DNA of 64,000 nt from JAGXRK01 sp963804005 (GCA_963804005.1 CAWDOP010000002.1:434001-498000); one strand, 5' to 3'. Counted from the first letter of the stretch, positions 8,683 through 17,534 are shown. Translations and numbers: made by a program. The notes: a model not told the origin generated them from the letters alone.

Positions 8683-9102
8683 TCAGGATTTTTTAGCTTC
8701 CTTATACGCATCTATTCCGGCTTTAACAGAGTCTTTAATCTTGCTCGTTTCCGAGTCAATTTTTTCTTTTCCGGAAAGTACGGTTTCGGTAGTTTTTGTC
8801 TTTGCTTCGTGAAAGATTTTTTCAGCATCTTTTAGAATTTCTTCTGACTTAGATTTAGCGTCAGTGATAATTTTTTCGGATCTCTTTCTACCTTCATTTA
8901 TCAAATCTTTAGCTTTGTCTTTAGCTTCAGCTAAATATTTCTCAGCTTCATCTAAGTATTCATCAGTTTTATGCTTGATGTCAGCTCTAAATTCCTTTCC
9001 ACTCTTCGGTGCATAGAGAAGAGCTAATATTGCACCAATAGCACCACCAGCTAAAAATCCAAGCAGCAATCCTTTCGTTAAATTATTATGATCCTGTGCC
9101 AT
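8683..9102 (-). CDS. YtxH domain protein
   Basis: A 139-residue protein with the YtxH signature: a glycine-rich membrane segment, GLLLGFLAGGAIGAILALLYAPKSGKE, followed by a long charged, alanine- and lysine-rich amphipathic helix region that probably forms a coiled coil. The ATG at 9102 follows an AAAGGAG ribosome-binding site. YtxH proteins are associated with general stress in Firmicutes, but their mechanism is unknown. It leads a two-gene unit with the DUF948 gene and has a recognisable Bacteroidota-type promoter upstream. Confidence 0.85.
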   Translation of the reverse strand: MAQDHNNLTKGLLLGFLAGGAIGAILALLYAPKSGKEFRADIKHKTDEYLDEAEKYLAEAKDKAKDLINEGRKRSEKIITDAKSKSEEILKDAEKIFHEAKTKTTETVLSGKEKIDSETSKIKDSVKAGIDAYKEAKKS

Positions 9103-9136
9103 AAGAGTCTCCTTTCGTTTAAATATTTTTACACTC

Positions 9137-9168
9137 TAAAAATACTAATTTACAACTTGAATTTCAAA
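9137..9168 (-). promoter_or_regulatory. Bacteroidota-type promoter for ytxH-DUF948
   Basis: On the minus strand, TTTG (9168-9165) is followed after exactly 20 bases by TATTTTTA (9144-9137), close to the Bacteroidota -33/-7 consensus TTG and TAnnTTTG. It would start transcription about 25-30 bases before the ytxH start codon. Confidence 0.45.
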
Positions 9169-9201
9169 GATATTGTGTGATTTTAAGATGAAGAATTAAA
9201 C

Positions 9202-9232
9202 AAAAAGCCGGTACTAAAATTTTTATACCGGC
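9202..9232 (-). terminator. Rho-independent terminator after icd
   Basis: On the minus strand GCCGGTA and TACCGGC form a perfect 7-bp stem with an AT loop, followed by five T residues. It lies 12 bases after the isocitrate dehydrogenase stop, closing that operon before the ytxH promoter. Confidence 0.85.
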
Positions 9233-9244
9233 CTTGAGAATTAA

Positions 9245-10492
9245 TTACATATTGGAAATGATAGAATCAGCAAATTGGGAACTTTTAACTTCAGTTGCGC
9301 CTTTCATAAGTCTTGCAAAATCATAAGTTACAACTTTTGACTTAATAGTTTTTTTCATAGCTTTTTCAATCATTTTAGATACTTTTTTCCAACCGATATA
9401 TTCAAACATCATTACACCAGATAGTATTAAAGAGCCAGGATTTACTTTATCCTGACCTGCATATTTAGGAGCAGTGCCGTGCGTAGCTTCAAATAGTGCA
9501 GTATGATAACTGATATTTGCACCCGGAGCGATTCCTAATCCACCTACTTGAGCCGCTGCAGCATCGGATAAATAATCACCGTTAAGATTCGGTGTAGCTA
9601 AGACCTCATATTCGTCAGGTCTTAATAATAATTGCTGGAATATACTATCGGCTATTCTATCTTTTATCAGAATTTTACCTTCAGGCATTTTGCCGTCAAA
9701 CTTTGACCATAATTCATCTTCTGAAATAGTTACATCGCTAAATTCAGTTTTAGCTAGTTTATATCCCCATTCCTTAAATGAACCTTCAGTAAATTTCATT
9801 ATGTTACCTTTGTGAACCAATGTTACACTCTTTCTCTTATTAGCAATTGCATATTCTATTGCTTTCTTTACAAGTCTTGCAGTACCAAATTCACTTATTG
9901 GCTTTATACCAATTCCAGAATCCACTCTAATTTTTTTATTGAACTCTTTATTTATGTAATTTATTAGTTGTTCAGCTTCACTGGATTTTGCTTTAAACTC
10001 AACTCCTGAATAAACGTCTTCAGTATTCTCCCTGAATATAACTATATCAAGAAGTTTTGGTCTTTTCATTGGACTTGGAACACCTGAATAATATTTAACA
10101 GGACGTACACAGGCAAAAAGATCAAGATGCTGTCTTAAGGCAACGTTCAAACTTCTTATTCCTCCTCCAACAGGAGTAGTAAGAGGACCCTTGATCGCAA
10201 TAGTAAATTCTCTGATTGCATCTACTGTTTCTTCAGGCAACCATTTGTTTTCTCCATAAACTTTTAGAGCTTTTTCACCTGCATAAATTTCCATCCATGC
10301 GATTTTTTTCTTACCGTTAAAAGCTTTTTCAACTGCGGCATCAAATACTCTTTTAGATGCACTCCATATATCAGGACCTATTCCATCACCTTCGATAAAA
10401 GCAATTATTGGATTATTATTAACAATGAGTTTACCATTTTTTACCGTTATTTTGTCACCTTCGGGAATGACAATATGCTTGAAATTATTCAT
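9245..10492 (-). CDS. icd: Isocitrate dehydrogenase (NADP-type)
   Basis: A 415-residue enzyme that converts isocitrate and NADP to 2-oxoglutarate and CO2, or the reverse in reductive metabolism. It matches the E. coli-type Icd over its length: IAFIEGDGIGPDIW at the N-terminus, the substrate and phosphorylation loop GGGIRSLNVALRQ, FRENTEDVYSG, LVHKGNIMKFTEG, and the NADP region HGTAPKYAG. The start codon overlaps the stop of the flippase-like gene by four bases, so it ends an operon of five genes. Together with KorA/KorB near the right end of the window it covers the reactions on both sides of 2-oxoglutarate. Confidence 0.95.
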   Translation of the reverse strand: MNNFKHIVIPEGDKITVKNGKLIVNNNPIIAFIEGDGIGPDIWSASKRVFDAAVEKAFNGKKKIAWMEIYAGEKALKVYGENKWLPEETVDAIREFTIAIKGPLTTPVGGGIRSLNVALRQHLDLFACVRPVKYYSGVPSPMKRPKLLDIVIFRENTEDVYSGVEFKAKSSEAEQLINYINKEFNKKIRVDSGIGIKPISEFGTARLVKKAIEYAIANKRKSVTLVHKGNIMKFTEGSFKEWGYKLAKTEFSDVTISEDELWSKFDGKMPEGKILIKDRIADSIFQQLLLRPDEYEVLATPNLNGDYLSDAAAAQVGGLGIAPGANISYHTALFEATHGTAPKYAGQDKVNPGSLILSGVMMFEYIGWKKVSKMIEKAMKKTIKSKVVTYDFARLMKGATEVKSSQFADSIISNM

Positions 10493-11466
10493 TTTGACTC
10501 CTCTGATTTTTGATTGTTTAATTCAAATTCTATTTTTCCAAATTTCTTTTGATATATAAAAACGCTGATTACACCGATTAAAACTGCAAACCACAATGTT
10601 ACAGCCCGAATAATAAATGTTGTTATGAAGGAAATATCTTTTGGATATCCCTGTGCAATAACTAAATAAGATAATGAACCTTCAGTAACACCAAGTCCGC
10701 CGGGAAGCATTGAAACAGCACCAACTATAGTTGCAAAAGCATAAGCAAACGCTGCCCACATAAAACTTAATTTAATGTTAAAATTAGTTAGAATAATATA
10801 ATATCCCAAACATTCGAAACCCCATGAGAGGACACTTAACAGAGTCATCTTGAATAAAGGAATAAAAGCGAGAAGTTTATATGATGATTCGTATGCATTC
10901 CGTATACTTTTAGAATATTTACTTAATATCTTATTTTTTGAAACTGATCGAATAATAAGAGTAGCTATGGATTTATTTGAAATAATTATAATGACGGAGA
11001 TTACTACTAGTCCAATCACTATTATAATTTCTCTTCCATAGTCAAAAATGTAAGCTCCGAAAAGTGAAATAATAACCAGAGAAAGAAAATCAGTAACTCT
11101 TTCAGCAAAAATTATAGGTGCAGTTTTACTTACTGGTTCATTGTTTATTTGCTTAACTAAGTATGCTTTGAATAACTCTCCGAATTTACCCGGCGTTATT
11201 GACATAATTAATCCTGAGCAAAAAATTGAGAATGAATCCCACTTATTAAGTTTTACTTCTATAAGATTTAAGTAGTAGTTCCATTTGATGAATCGTGAGA
11301 AATAATTTAAAAGTGATAGGAAAAGTAATAATGGTAAAAGAGCCCAGCTAAAGTATTTGAACGAGGCTATAACCTGGTTAAAATCTGCATAAATTGAAAA
11401 CGCCAGATAAATTGTTCCGGCAAAGGCAATTGATAAAATTATTCTTTGTCTTATTTTTTTTGTCAA
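10489..11466 (-). CDS. Lysylphosphatidylglycerol synthase transmembrane/flippase-like (UPF0104) protein
   Basis: A 325-residue polytopic membrane protein with about eight helices, matching the flippase-like domain family that includes the membrane half of MprF. Landmarks include NYFSRFIKWNYYL, SGLIMSITPGKFGELFKAYLV, APIIFAERVTDFLSL and PGGLGVTEGSLSYL. Some relatives move aminoacylated or glycosylated lipids across the inner membrane; there is no synthase domain here, so the substrate is unknown. It starts directly after Maf and overlaps icd by four bases, so cotranscription is likely. Confidence 0.85.
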   Translation of the reverse strand: MTKKIRQRIILSIAFAGTIYLAFSIYADFNQVIASFKYFSWALLPLLLFLSLLNYFSRFIKWNYYLNLIEVKLNKWDSFSIFCSGLIMSITPGKFGELFKAYLVKQINNEPVSKTAPIIFAERVTDFLSLVIISLFGAYIFDYGREIIIVIGLVVISVIIIISNKSIATLIIRSVSKNKILSKYSKSIRNAYESSYKLLAFIPLFKMTLLSVLSWGFECLGYYIILTNFNIKLSFMWAAFAYAFATIVGAVSMLPGGLGVTEGSLSYLVIAQGYPKDISFITTFIIRAVTLWFAVLIGVISVFIYQKKFGKIEFELNNQKSEESK

Positions 11467-12045
11467 CTATAAAATCCTCAACAAAGAATGATATAGTTTT
11501 GCAAGAGGAAGTCCAACTACATTGTAATAACATCCGTTTACTTTTTCTATGAATACAGCACCGAAATCATCTTGAATTCCGTAGGCACCGGCTTTGTCCA
11601 TCGGACTGCCGCTTTTTATGTACTCCCGAATTTCTTCATCTGTAAGTTTTCGGAATTTCACTAATGTCTTTTCAAAATCTGTAATCTTTTTATCATTTGA
11701 CCAATTAAAAACAGAGTAGCCGGTATAGACTGTGTGAATACTATCACTCAACATTTTTAATATTCGGTAAGCATCCTTTTCATTTTTTGGTTTGCCAATT
11801 ACGTTGTTATTTAGAACTACTATAGTATCAGCAGTAATGATAATTCCTCGCTTAACTGTCTCTTTTGCCTTTTCTAATTTTTCTTTTGAAATTCTTTTAA
11901 CAGCCGAAGTTGGTTTCTCACCTTTTCTAACCTTTTCTTCCGTATCAACAGAAATCGATTTGAATTTTATATTTAATTGCTTCAGAAGTTTTCTTCTTCT
12001 TGGAGACTTTGAAGCAAGAGTAATTTTAATATTTTTATTTATCAT
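11467..12045 (-). CDS. maf: Maf family nucleoside triphosphate pyrophosphatase
   Basis: A 192-residue house-cleaning enzyme that hydrolyses non-canonical or modified nucleoside triphosphates to the monophosphate. The family opening ITLASKSPRRRKLL and the motifs ITADTIVVLNN, IGKPKNEKDA and DKAGAYGIQD are intact, including the catalytic aspartate of the last. Length is typical. Its start overlaps the end of the SpoIID gene by four bases, and its stop abuts the flippase gene, so it lies inside a compact operon. Base preference (dTTP/UTP versus m7GTP branch) was not resolved. Confidence 0.92.
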   Translation of the reverse strand: MINKNIKITLASKSPRRRKLLKQLNIKFKSISVDTEEKVRKGEKPTSAVKRISKEKLEKAKETVKRGIIITADTIVVLNNNVIGKPKNEKDAYRILKMLSDSIHTVYTGYSVFNWSNDKKITDFEKTLVKFRKLTDEEIREYIKSGSPMDKAGAYGIQDDFGAVFIEKVNGCYYNVVGLPLAKLYHSLLRIL

Positions 12046-13379
12046 TTGATTTTCTGTATTTCAGTTCCCGGATAGTAGAGTTCTAAAATTTGTAAATAAT
12101 TAGTTCCATTCTTTGATAAGCTAATCGCACCCCATTGGCACATACCAACTCCATGTCCACTTCCCTTACCATTAATAATAACCGTACTATTTCCCTTATT
12201 AATTTCAAAATAATTACTTCTTAAAATAGATTTATCATCGGCAGTGCGGATTACAGATCTAATGTTGTTTCCATACAATTTAACGCTTATTTCTTGTCCA
12301 TTATTTTGTTCGAAAACAAATTCCAATTCGTTAATTCTACCAGAATCAAATCTGGAATTAACATTTATCTTATTTATTGAATAATTATTTCTATTGATAT
12401 AGCCCGTAGTAATTAGTCTATCTATGACCTTGTATTCGGGAATAATTTCAGTCCATTCATATCTTGGAGAAATTGAACAATTTGAAGGAGTTCCATCTTT
12501 AACACCTTTTAAATAAGGAACATCAACTTTTGAAAAAACATTTGTTGCATCCTCAGTATAGCCACCACAGGTTGAATGATAGAAAACTACCGCTGGTTTA
12601 TTGTTAAAAGTTAAAATCTGCCCGCTTGTCTCGTCGACAATACTATTTGAGTATTCATTTTCACTATCAACTCCGCCATAAACCTGGTCACGTGTATCCG
12701 GAAAAATATCATAAAAGGTTTTGCCTTCGAAAATTTTAGTATAGGCATAAGTTCTGGCACAAATAGAAAATGCCTTCAGTGCTTCATAATTTTCAAGATC
12801 TTTTCCTAAGGGCATTTCTCTGGTCATAACACCTTTTACATAATCCTCAAGTGTTATTTGATTTATGACATTAATATTATCGTAATTACTAATTATTCTT
12901 ATTTTTCCTCTATAAGCTTTTCCGTCAATCTTTATAATTTCATTGTCCTCAGCAGAAGATAAAATAAATTGTCGGAAAAAAAACGTTTTATCACCGATAG
13001 TTAATTCAATTTTGCCGTTAAGCAAACTTAGAGAGAGAGTATTGCCCTTATTTACTAAGGCAAGTTTAGCATTTTCAGAAAAAAGATTTACATTATTTTG
13101 AATGCTGATACTTCTGGTTGCCGATTCATTTAATAATACTCTTATTTCAATTGCTTCACCGGGAGTTTCAGGAAACGTATTTTTGTTTTTTTCAATTAAC
13201 GATTTGTCCTTATTCTCAATTTTATATTCATCATCTACCAAAGTAAACTTTGAGGAACCTGAACATCCGCTAACGATTATAATTATTGCAATAAATAAAA
13301 GATAGCAAGAGAAGCAGGCGTAAAATTTAATTTTTATATGATCTGAGTAAGTGATGGGCGAATTGGAAGTGAGCTTCAA
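12042..13379 (-). CDS. SpoIID/LytB domain lipoprotein
   Basis: Envelope protein of about 445 residues with an N-terminal hydrophobic segment ending in VSGC, a probable lipobox at about residue 39, and a C-terminal SpoIID/LytB domain. The domain shows EDYVKGVMTREMPLG, EALKAFSICARTYA, YHSTCGGYTEDA, and GSGHGVGMCQWGA at the end. SpoIID of Bacillus is a lytic transglycosylase acting on denuded glycan; homologues outside spore formers are assumed to remodel peptidoglycan. No ATG fits; the first plausible start is TTG at 13379 without a clear ribosome-binding site, so the exact N-terminus is uncertain. It precedes maf with a four-base overlap. Confidence 0.87.
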   Translation of the reverse strand: MKLTSNSPITYSDHIKIKFYACFSCYLLFIAIIIIVSGCSGSSKFTLVDDEYKIENKDKSLIEKNKNTFPETPGEAIEIRVLLNESATRSISIQNNVNLFSENAKLALVNKGNTLSLSLLNGKIELTIGDKTFFFRQFILSSAEDNEIIKIDGKAYRGKIRIISNYDNINVINQITLEDYVKGVMTREMPLGKDLENYEALKAFSICARTYAYTKIFEGKTFYDIFPDTRDQVYGGVDSENEYSNSIVDETSGQILTFNNKPAVVFYHSTCGGYTEDATNVFSKVDVPYLKGVKDGTPSNCSISPRYEWTEIIPEYKVIDRLITTGYINRNNYSINKINVNSRFDSGRINELEFVFEQNNGQEISVKLYGNNIRSVIRTADDKSILRSNYFEINKGNSTVIINGKGSGHGVGMCQWGAISLSKNGTNYLQILELYYPGTEIQKIK

Positions 13380-13393
13380 GAAATAATTTGTTT

Positions 13394-13798
13394 TTATCTG
13401 AACATTGCCTTAATACTGCCCCAGGTTCGTTTTACACCTGAAACATTATGCGAGACTGTAGTTTCCGCTGAGACCGAAACCATACCATTTATATCAACAA
13501 TTTTTAATCTATAAATAAATAAAAGATCATTAGATTTATAGGCATTCCTGTCATAATAAACATATACAGAGTTGCTGCCTTTAGGTTCAATTGTTTGAAT
13601 TTCTGCGAAAGTGCTTTGAGGGGTTTTTCTTTCAATTACAAATTTAGCGAGATTAGTTTCCTCGCTTGTTCTCCATTCTAGTCTAATATCTTCATTTTCA
13701 CTTCTTGCATTAAAATAATCAATTAATGCACCTGCGTAAACAGTAGCAATTAGAATGAAAGGAATGAAATATTTAAGACTTTTCATTTTCACGATCAT
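13394..13798 (-). CDS. Secreted protein with a fibronectin type III-like domain
   Basis: A 134-residue protein with an N-terminal signal or anchor helix (about 7-24, ending VYAGA) and a single beta-sandwich-like domain: DIRLEWRTSEETNLAKFVIERK, then YRLKIVDINGMVSVSAETTVSH. This pattern, with W after the first strand and the YRLKIVD strand, is typical of fibronectin type III-like domains in Bacteroidota secreted proteins. It heads the operon that continues through SpoIID, Maf, the flippase-like protein and Icd. No enzyme motif is visible, so a structural or interaction role is inferred. Confidence 0.65.
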   Translation of the reverse strand: MIVKMKSLKYFIPFILIATVYAGALIDYFNARSENEDIRLEWRTSEETNLAKFVIERKTPQSTFAEIQTIEPKGSNSVYVYYDRNAYKSNDLLFIYRLKIVDINGMVSVSAETTVSHNVSGVKRTWGSIKAMFR

Positions 13799-13867
13799 AA
13801 TATATTTCGTTGTGCAGATAATGTCAAGTAATAAATGAATTTATTGTTAAAATCTTAAGTAAAACTT

Positions 13868-15229
13868 TCAATCAGAGCCAATTTTTATGTGCTTAAACCA
13901 ATCTTTTGATGCAAATCTCAGATAAATAGTGAGAGAATAAATAATAATGTAAATCGGTAAAGCAAACCATGCTCCAACTAATCCAAATTTAAAAGTAACA
14001 CCTAAAAGATAAGCAAGCGGTACGAATATAAAAAGATTAGTTATAACCTCTGCTTTCATTACGAATACTGTTCTTCCGGCAGCTTGCAAACCATTAGCTA
14101 AGACAATACCTACTGCATAAAATACCTGCGCAAATCCGGCTACCCTTAATGCCGGTTTTGCGGTTTCAATAATTCCCTGATCAGTTGTTATTAATAACAG
14201 AACTATGTGTGGAATAATCATGTAAATAAAACCAAGAAATAAAGTGTATATTGTTGCTACCTTTGCAGTTTCGAATCCGTATGTTTTGGCTAAATCATAT
14301 TTCCCAGCACCTAAATTGTTTCCAACAAGAGTTTGAACAGCTATTCCAAATCCAAAGCATGGTAACATAGAAATAAACAGAGTACTTATTATTGCTTGAG
14401 TAGCTGCTTGCTCTTGTATGCCAATAATTCCAGTTATTGAAACAAAACTTAAAAATCCAATTAGTATAAAAACATTTTGAAATGATACAGGAAGAGAAAT
14501 TTTGAAGATTGTTTTAATTATCTGCCAATCGAATTTAAAGTTTCTAAAATTTCTGAATCTTGTCCTATAAGAAGGAAGTAAAATTATAGATGTATAAAAG
14601 AATAGATCAAACGAAGTTGCTAACGTTGAGCCAAGTCCTGCTCCCGCAAGTCCCATTCTCGGAAATCCGAATGAACCATAGATAAAAATGTAATTGAAGA
14701 TTATATTAAGCAGGTTTGTTACAACACCTGAAATCATGAATATTTTGGTTTTATTTATCCCGAAATAAAATCCTCTGTAAGAAACAGATATCAGGAATAT
14801 CGGAATACCAAGAAATCTGTAGAATATATATTCTGAGGCATACTCAGCTACAACAGGATCAGTGGCAAAAAAGGATGAAATCGGATGGGCAAAAAATACA
14901 CCAACTGATGCAACAATTGTTCCTAAAGCTATTGCAACTAGAAGAGAATTATTGAGTGTATTTCCACAGGAAAGATAATTGTTTTCACCAAATTTTCTTG
15001 CCACAATAACGTGAATTCCTGTTGCAAGACTTGAAAAGAAACTTATCAATGCCCAGGTTGCAAGAACACCAATTCCCATTGCCGCAAGTGCATAAGTAGC
15101 ATCATCAAGACGACCAACCATTGCAGAATCAACTAATGAAACCACCATTTGAGTTGAGAGTCCGGCAATAGCCGGAAGTGCAACCTGCAATACTTTTTTA
15201 TAATAACTGTTAACAGGAAGTAAATTCAT
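13868..15229 (-). CDS. MATE family efflux transporter
   Basis: A 453-residue inner-membrane protein with twelve predicted helices in two repeats. Family landmarks are VALPAIAGLSTQMVVSLVDSAMVGR at the N-terminus and, after the second-half start, FGIAVQTLVGNNLGAGKYDLA. MATE proteins expel cationic drugs or metabolites in exchange for sodium or protons; the natural substrate is not evident. It starts at an ATG at 15229 and stands alone, separated from the tRNA region by about 195 bases without other features. Confidence 0.92.
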   Translation of the reverse strand: MNLLPVNSYYKKVLQVALPAIAGLSTQMVVSLVDSAMVGRLDDATYALAAMGIGVLATWALISFFSSLATGIHVIVARKFGENNYLSCGNTLNNSLLVAIALGTIVASVGVFFAHPISSFFATDPVVAEYASEYIFYRFLGIPIFLISVSYRGFYFGINKTKIFMISGVVTNLLNIIFNYIFIYGSFGFPRMGLAGAGLGSTLATSFDLFFYTSIILLPSYRTRFRNFRNFKFDWQIIKTIFKISLPVSFQNVFILIGFLSFVSITGIIGIQEQAATQAIISTLFISMLPCFGFGIAVQTLVGNNLGAGKYDLAKTYGFETAKVATIYTLFLGFIYMIIPHIVLLLITTDQGIIETAKPALRVAGFAQVFYAVGIVLANGLQAAGRTVFVMKAEVITNLFIFVPLAYLLGVTFKFGLVGAWFALPIYIIIYSLTIYLRFASKDWFKHIKIGSD

Positions 15230-15422
15230 TGCATCGAAAAATAAGAATTTATATTCAGAGTTCTAAGTGATAAAATTTGTAAATATTAACGGTGCATTAA
15301 GAATGTAACGATTTCTTTAAATCTGTCTGAAGGTTATTAGATAAAGAAAAATAATCCGATATAAAAAGAGATGATATATATATGATGAGTTACCTTTGCC
15401 TGGACTTAATCTTGAACTTTTA

Positions 15423-15454
15423 TGTGGAGCTAAGCGGGATCGAACCGCTGACCT
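15423..15454. repeat. 32-bp direct repeat, left copy (tRNA 3' end)
   Basis: This 32-base stretch is identical to 15745-15776 and corresponds to the T-arm and 3' acceptor strand of tRNA-Ala. The two copies bracket the GIY-YIG gene. Their spacing is 322 bases. Confidence 0.9.
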
Positions 15455-15499
15455 TCCCGATTTTCAATCGGGACGCTCTCCCCTTTTGACTATCCTTTC
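15425..15499 (-). pseudogene. Broken tRNA-like sequence with Phe-type anticodon loop
   Basis: Read on the minus strand, this has an intact T-arm and 3' acceptor strand shared with tRNA-Ala, and a good anticodon stem (CCCGA/TCGGG) with loop TTGAAAA, giving anticodon GAA for phenylalanine. The 5' half is degraded: GAAAGGA cannot pair with TAGCTCC in the acceptor stem, and the D-stem GTCA/GAGC fails. The end of the GIY-YIG frame runs through the D-arm and stops inside the anticodon loop. I read it as a tRNA remnant, not a working gene. Confidence 0.65.
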
Positions 15500-15721
15500 T
15501 ATGAATTCCTTACTCTTCATTTTTTTTATATAATTTTCTCTTCTAACAACTTCACTTCTCGTTAAATATTTTTCATAATAAACTAATTCCCAGGGTATGC
15601 TGCCTTTTGTTGATTTATTATACCCTGCATTATGATATTGAAGTCTTCTCTGCAAGTCTTTGGTTTGACCAATATAGTACTTTCCGGAGCGTTTACTCTT
15701 CAAAACATATAAATAATACAT
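15464..15721 (-). CDS. Small GIY-YIG domain protein next to tRNA-Ala
   Basis: An 85-residue single-domain GIY-YIG protein of the small endonuclease-like family (COG2827 type). The core YYLYVLKS, then KYYIGQTKDLQRRLQYHN, and later VRRENYIKKMKSKE with the conserved arginine and glutamate are intact. Its last dozen codons (IVKRGERPD and flanking) are encoded by a tRNA-like sequence, and its stop lies in that anticodon loop. The start is 25 bases after the 3' end of tRNA-Ala on the same strand, so it could be made from the tRNA transcript. Members of this family are often scattered in Bacteroidota genomes; mobility by homing is suspected but unproven. Confidence 0.82.
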   Translation of the reverse strand: MYYLYVLKSKRSGKYYIGQTKDLQRRLQYHNAGYNKSTKGSIPWELVYYEKYLTRSEVVRRENYIKKMKSKEFIERIVKRGERPD

Positions 15722-15744
15722 AGAATGGAATTTTTTGAAATGTT

Positions 15745-15819
<75 letters not shown>

Positions 15820-15869
15820 AAAATCAATTTAGAATGAAAAATTAAAAATGAACAATTTAATTTTCAGTT

Positions 15870-15900
15870 TAAAAATAGAAATGTTACATACTAAATTCAA
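15870..15900 (-). promoter_or_regulatory. Bacteroidota-type promoter for tRNA-Ala and the GIY-YIG gene
   Basis: On the minus strand TTG (15900-15898) is followed after 20 bases by TATTTTTA (15877-15870), one mismatch from TAnnTTTG. Transcription would begin around 45 bases before the tRNA 5' end. Confidence 0.45.
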
Positions 15901-16007
15901 TTATTATCTTTATTCATACGGTATATATTCATGGTGCAAATTTTTATCATATTTATTATTATGTGATTGGTCTATTATTCAATTGAAGGTTTACCTTATA
16001 TTTGTCT

Positions 16008-16457
16008 ATGAAGAATAATAAAAAACATTTAATAAAATTATTAGTAATTATGAAAATAATTAGTTTAGGAATATTAGCTGTAAGTTTTGTTCTTGTTACA
16101 ACTTTTACAAGCTGCGATGATACTATAACAGTAAATGATGTTGACAACAATATCATTCCAGATTCCTTGGTAAGTTTTTCAAAACACATTTATCCGGTTT
16201 TTCAGGTTAAATGTGCTTTATCTGGCTGTCATGTTAGTCCCAATCCTAAAGCAGGGCTTGATCTGACTACTTGGGCAAATGTTACAGCAGATCCTTCAAT
16301 TGTTTTTCCAGGATTTCCAGATTTAAGTAGTTTAGTTTGGGCAATTGAAGGTCTATCAAGTACTATTCGTATGCCTCCTAGTGGTTATAGTACATTGACC
16401 TTTAATCAAATAAAAGGCATTAGAACCTGGATAGAAGAAGGTGCAAAAAATAATTAA
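16008..16457 (+). CDS. Small c-type cytochrome-like lipoprotein with CX4CH motif
   Basis: A 149-residue secreted lipoprotein with signal peptide and lipobox TTFTSC (cysteine 36), then a compact domain like those in planctomycete-type cytochromes: IYPVFQVKC, a second cysteine followed by histidine, AGLDL, and IRMPPSG with a possible axial methionine. The haem-binding candidate is C69-A-L-S-G-C74-H75, i.e. CX4CH rather than the standard CX2CH. I chose ATG 16008; a TTG at 16002 is in frame, and an internal ATG (16050) is possible. It stands alone. TATATTTG just before the start resembles a -7 element, which would place the transcript start at the initiator codon. Confidence 0.72.
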   Translation: MKNNKKHLIKLLVIMKIISLGILAVSFVLVTTFTSCDDTITVNDVDNNIIPDSLVSFSKHIYPVFQVKCALSGCHVSPNPKAGLDLTTWANVTADPSIVFPGFPDLSSLVWAIEGLSSTIRMPPSGYSTLTFNQIKGIRTWIEEGAKNN

Positions 16458-16497
16458 AGATTAATTTTTAAAATCTTTTAAATTTTAAATTCTCTAA

Positions 16498-17490
16498 TCA
16501 AATCCATTTCATCTTTTTATACCATTCGATTGTTCTTCTTATCCCCTCTTCAGCAGAAATATTTTGTTTGTAGCCTAGGTCACTAACTGCTTTTGATGTA
16601 TCACAAATCCAGTATTGCTGCGTGATATCTTTCGCCTTTTCAATATTAAGTGTTGCAGCTTTCTTACTAAACATTGCAAAGAATTGAGCAATGGCTGCAA
16701 TTGTGTAAACCAGAAAATGAGGCACTTTCACAACAATTGCTTTCTTTCCTAAGACCTTCGCAGTAATATTATTTATTTCCGACCAGGTATAAAATTTTTC
16801 TGAACTTATGAAATAAATTTGTCCAACTGAATTATCGCTGGCAGCCGCCAAATAAATTCCTTCTACCAAATCTGTAACGTGAATAAGATTTAAAGCCTTT
16901 TTGTTAAAACCAATTGTGGTAGTTAATCCTTTGCTGAAAGTATTAAAATAAATAAAAATTTCAGTATCTCTTTCTCCATAAACAGCAGATGCCCTGCAAA
17001 TTGTAATTGGTAAATTATTAAAATAAGTTAAAGCAACTTTTTCTTCTTCAAGTTTACTTTTACCATAAGTTGTTATCGGTTTACACTCCGTTTCTTCATT
17101 AACGGGTTTGCCGTCGAGTGAAGGACCGGTTACGGTTTGACTACTAACGACCAAAAATCTTTTAATTGTTTCCTTGTTTTGCAAAGCCACATCCAGTAGG
17201 TTTCTTGTAGTCTCAACATTTCCCTGATAATAACCTTCTGGTGTTTTGGATTTTACAACTCCTGCAACGTGAAAAATATAATGTGCACCCTTCAAAGCTA
17301 TTCTTAATCCATCTTTATTAAAAAGCCCGCAATGGTGTATTTCAATATCTTTTCCTTCCAACCACTTCAGATCACTTGATTTACGAGTAATGCATCTGAC
17401 TTTGAATCCTTTATCAAGAAGAAGATCAACTAGGTGACTTCCAACAAAACCATTTGCTCCGGTAACTACAGCTATTTGATTGCTTTGCAT
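16498..17490 (-). CDS. NAD-dependent epimerase/dehydratase family protein, candidate CerR-type ceramide reductase
   Basis: A 330-residue extended short-chain dehydrogenase. The Rossmann loop is TGANGFVGSHL (about 11-21) and the catalytic motif is YGKSK with the conserved serine VVSSQT ahead of it. It is divergent from, and 117 bases away from, a serine palmitoyltransferase-like gene that is followed by a large acyltransferase gene. In Caulobacter an epimerase-family protein, CerR, reduces the 3-oxo group during bacterial ceramide synthesis, and it belongs to this broad family. That role is inference from family plus neighbours; sugar or sterol-type substrates remain possible. Confidence 0.85.
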   Translation of the reverse strand: MQSNQIAVVTGANGFVGSHLVDLLLDKGFKVRCITRKSSDLKWLEGKDIEIHHCGLFNKDGLRIALKGAHYIFHVAGVVKSKTPEGYYQGNVETTRNLLDVALQNKETIKRFLVVSSQTVTGPSLDGKPVNEETECKPITTYGKSKLEEEKVALTYFNNLPITICRASAVYGERDTEIFIYFNTFSKGLTTTIGFNKKALNLIHVTDLVEGIYLAAASDNSVGQIYFISSEKFYTWSEINNITAKVLGKKAIVVKVPHFLVYTIAAIAQFFAMFSKKAATLNIEKAKDITQQYWICDTSKAVSDLGYKQNISAEEGIRRTIEWYKKMKWI

Positions 17491-17502
17491 AGTGTTGATT
17501 TA

Positions 17503-17534
17503 TTTGTTTTTATAGGTATTTAGTTATAAATTTT
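17503..17534 (+). promoter_or_regulatory. Probable promoter of the serine palmitoyltransferase-like gene
   Basis: TTTG at 17503-17506, 20 bases, then TAAATTTT at 17527-17534 fits the Bacteroidota -33/-7 pattern with one mismatch at the last base. It lies in the divergent intergenic region and points toward the gene at 17608. Confidence 0.4.
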
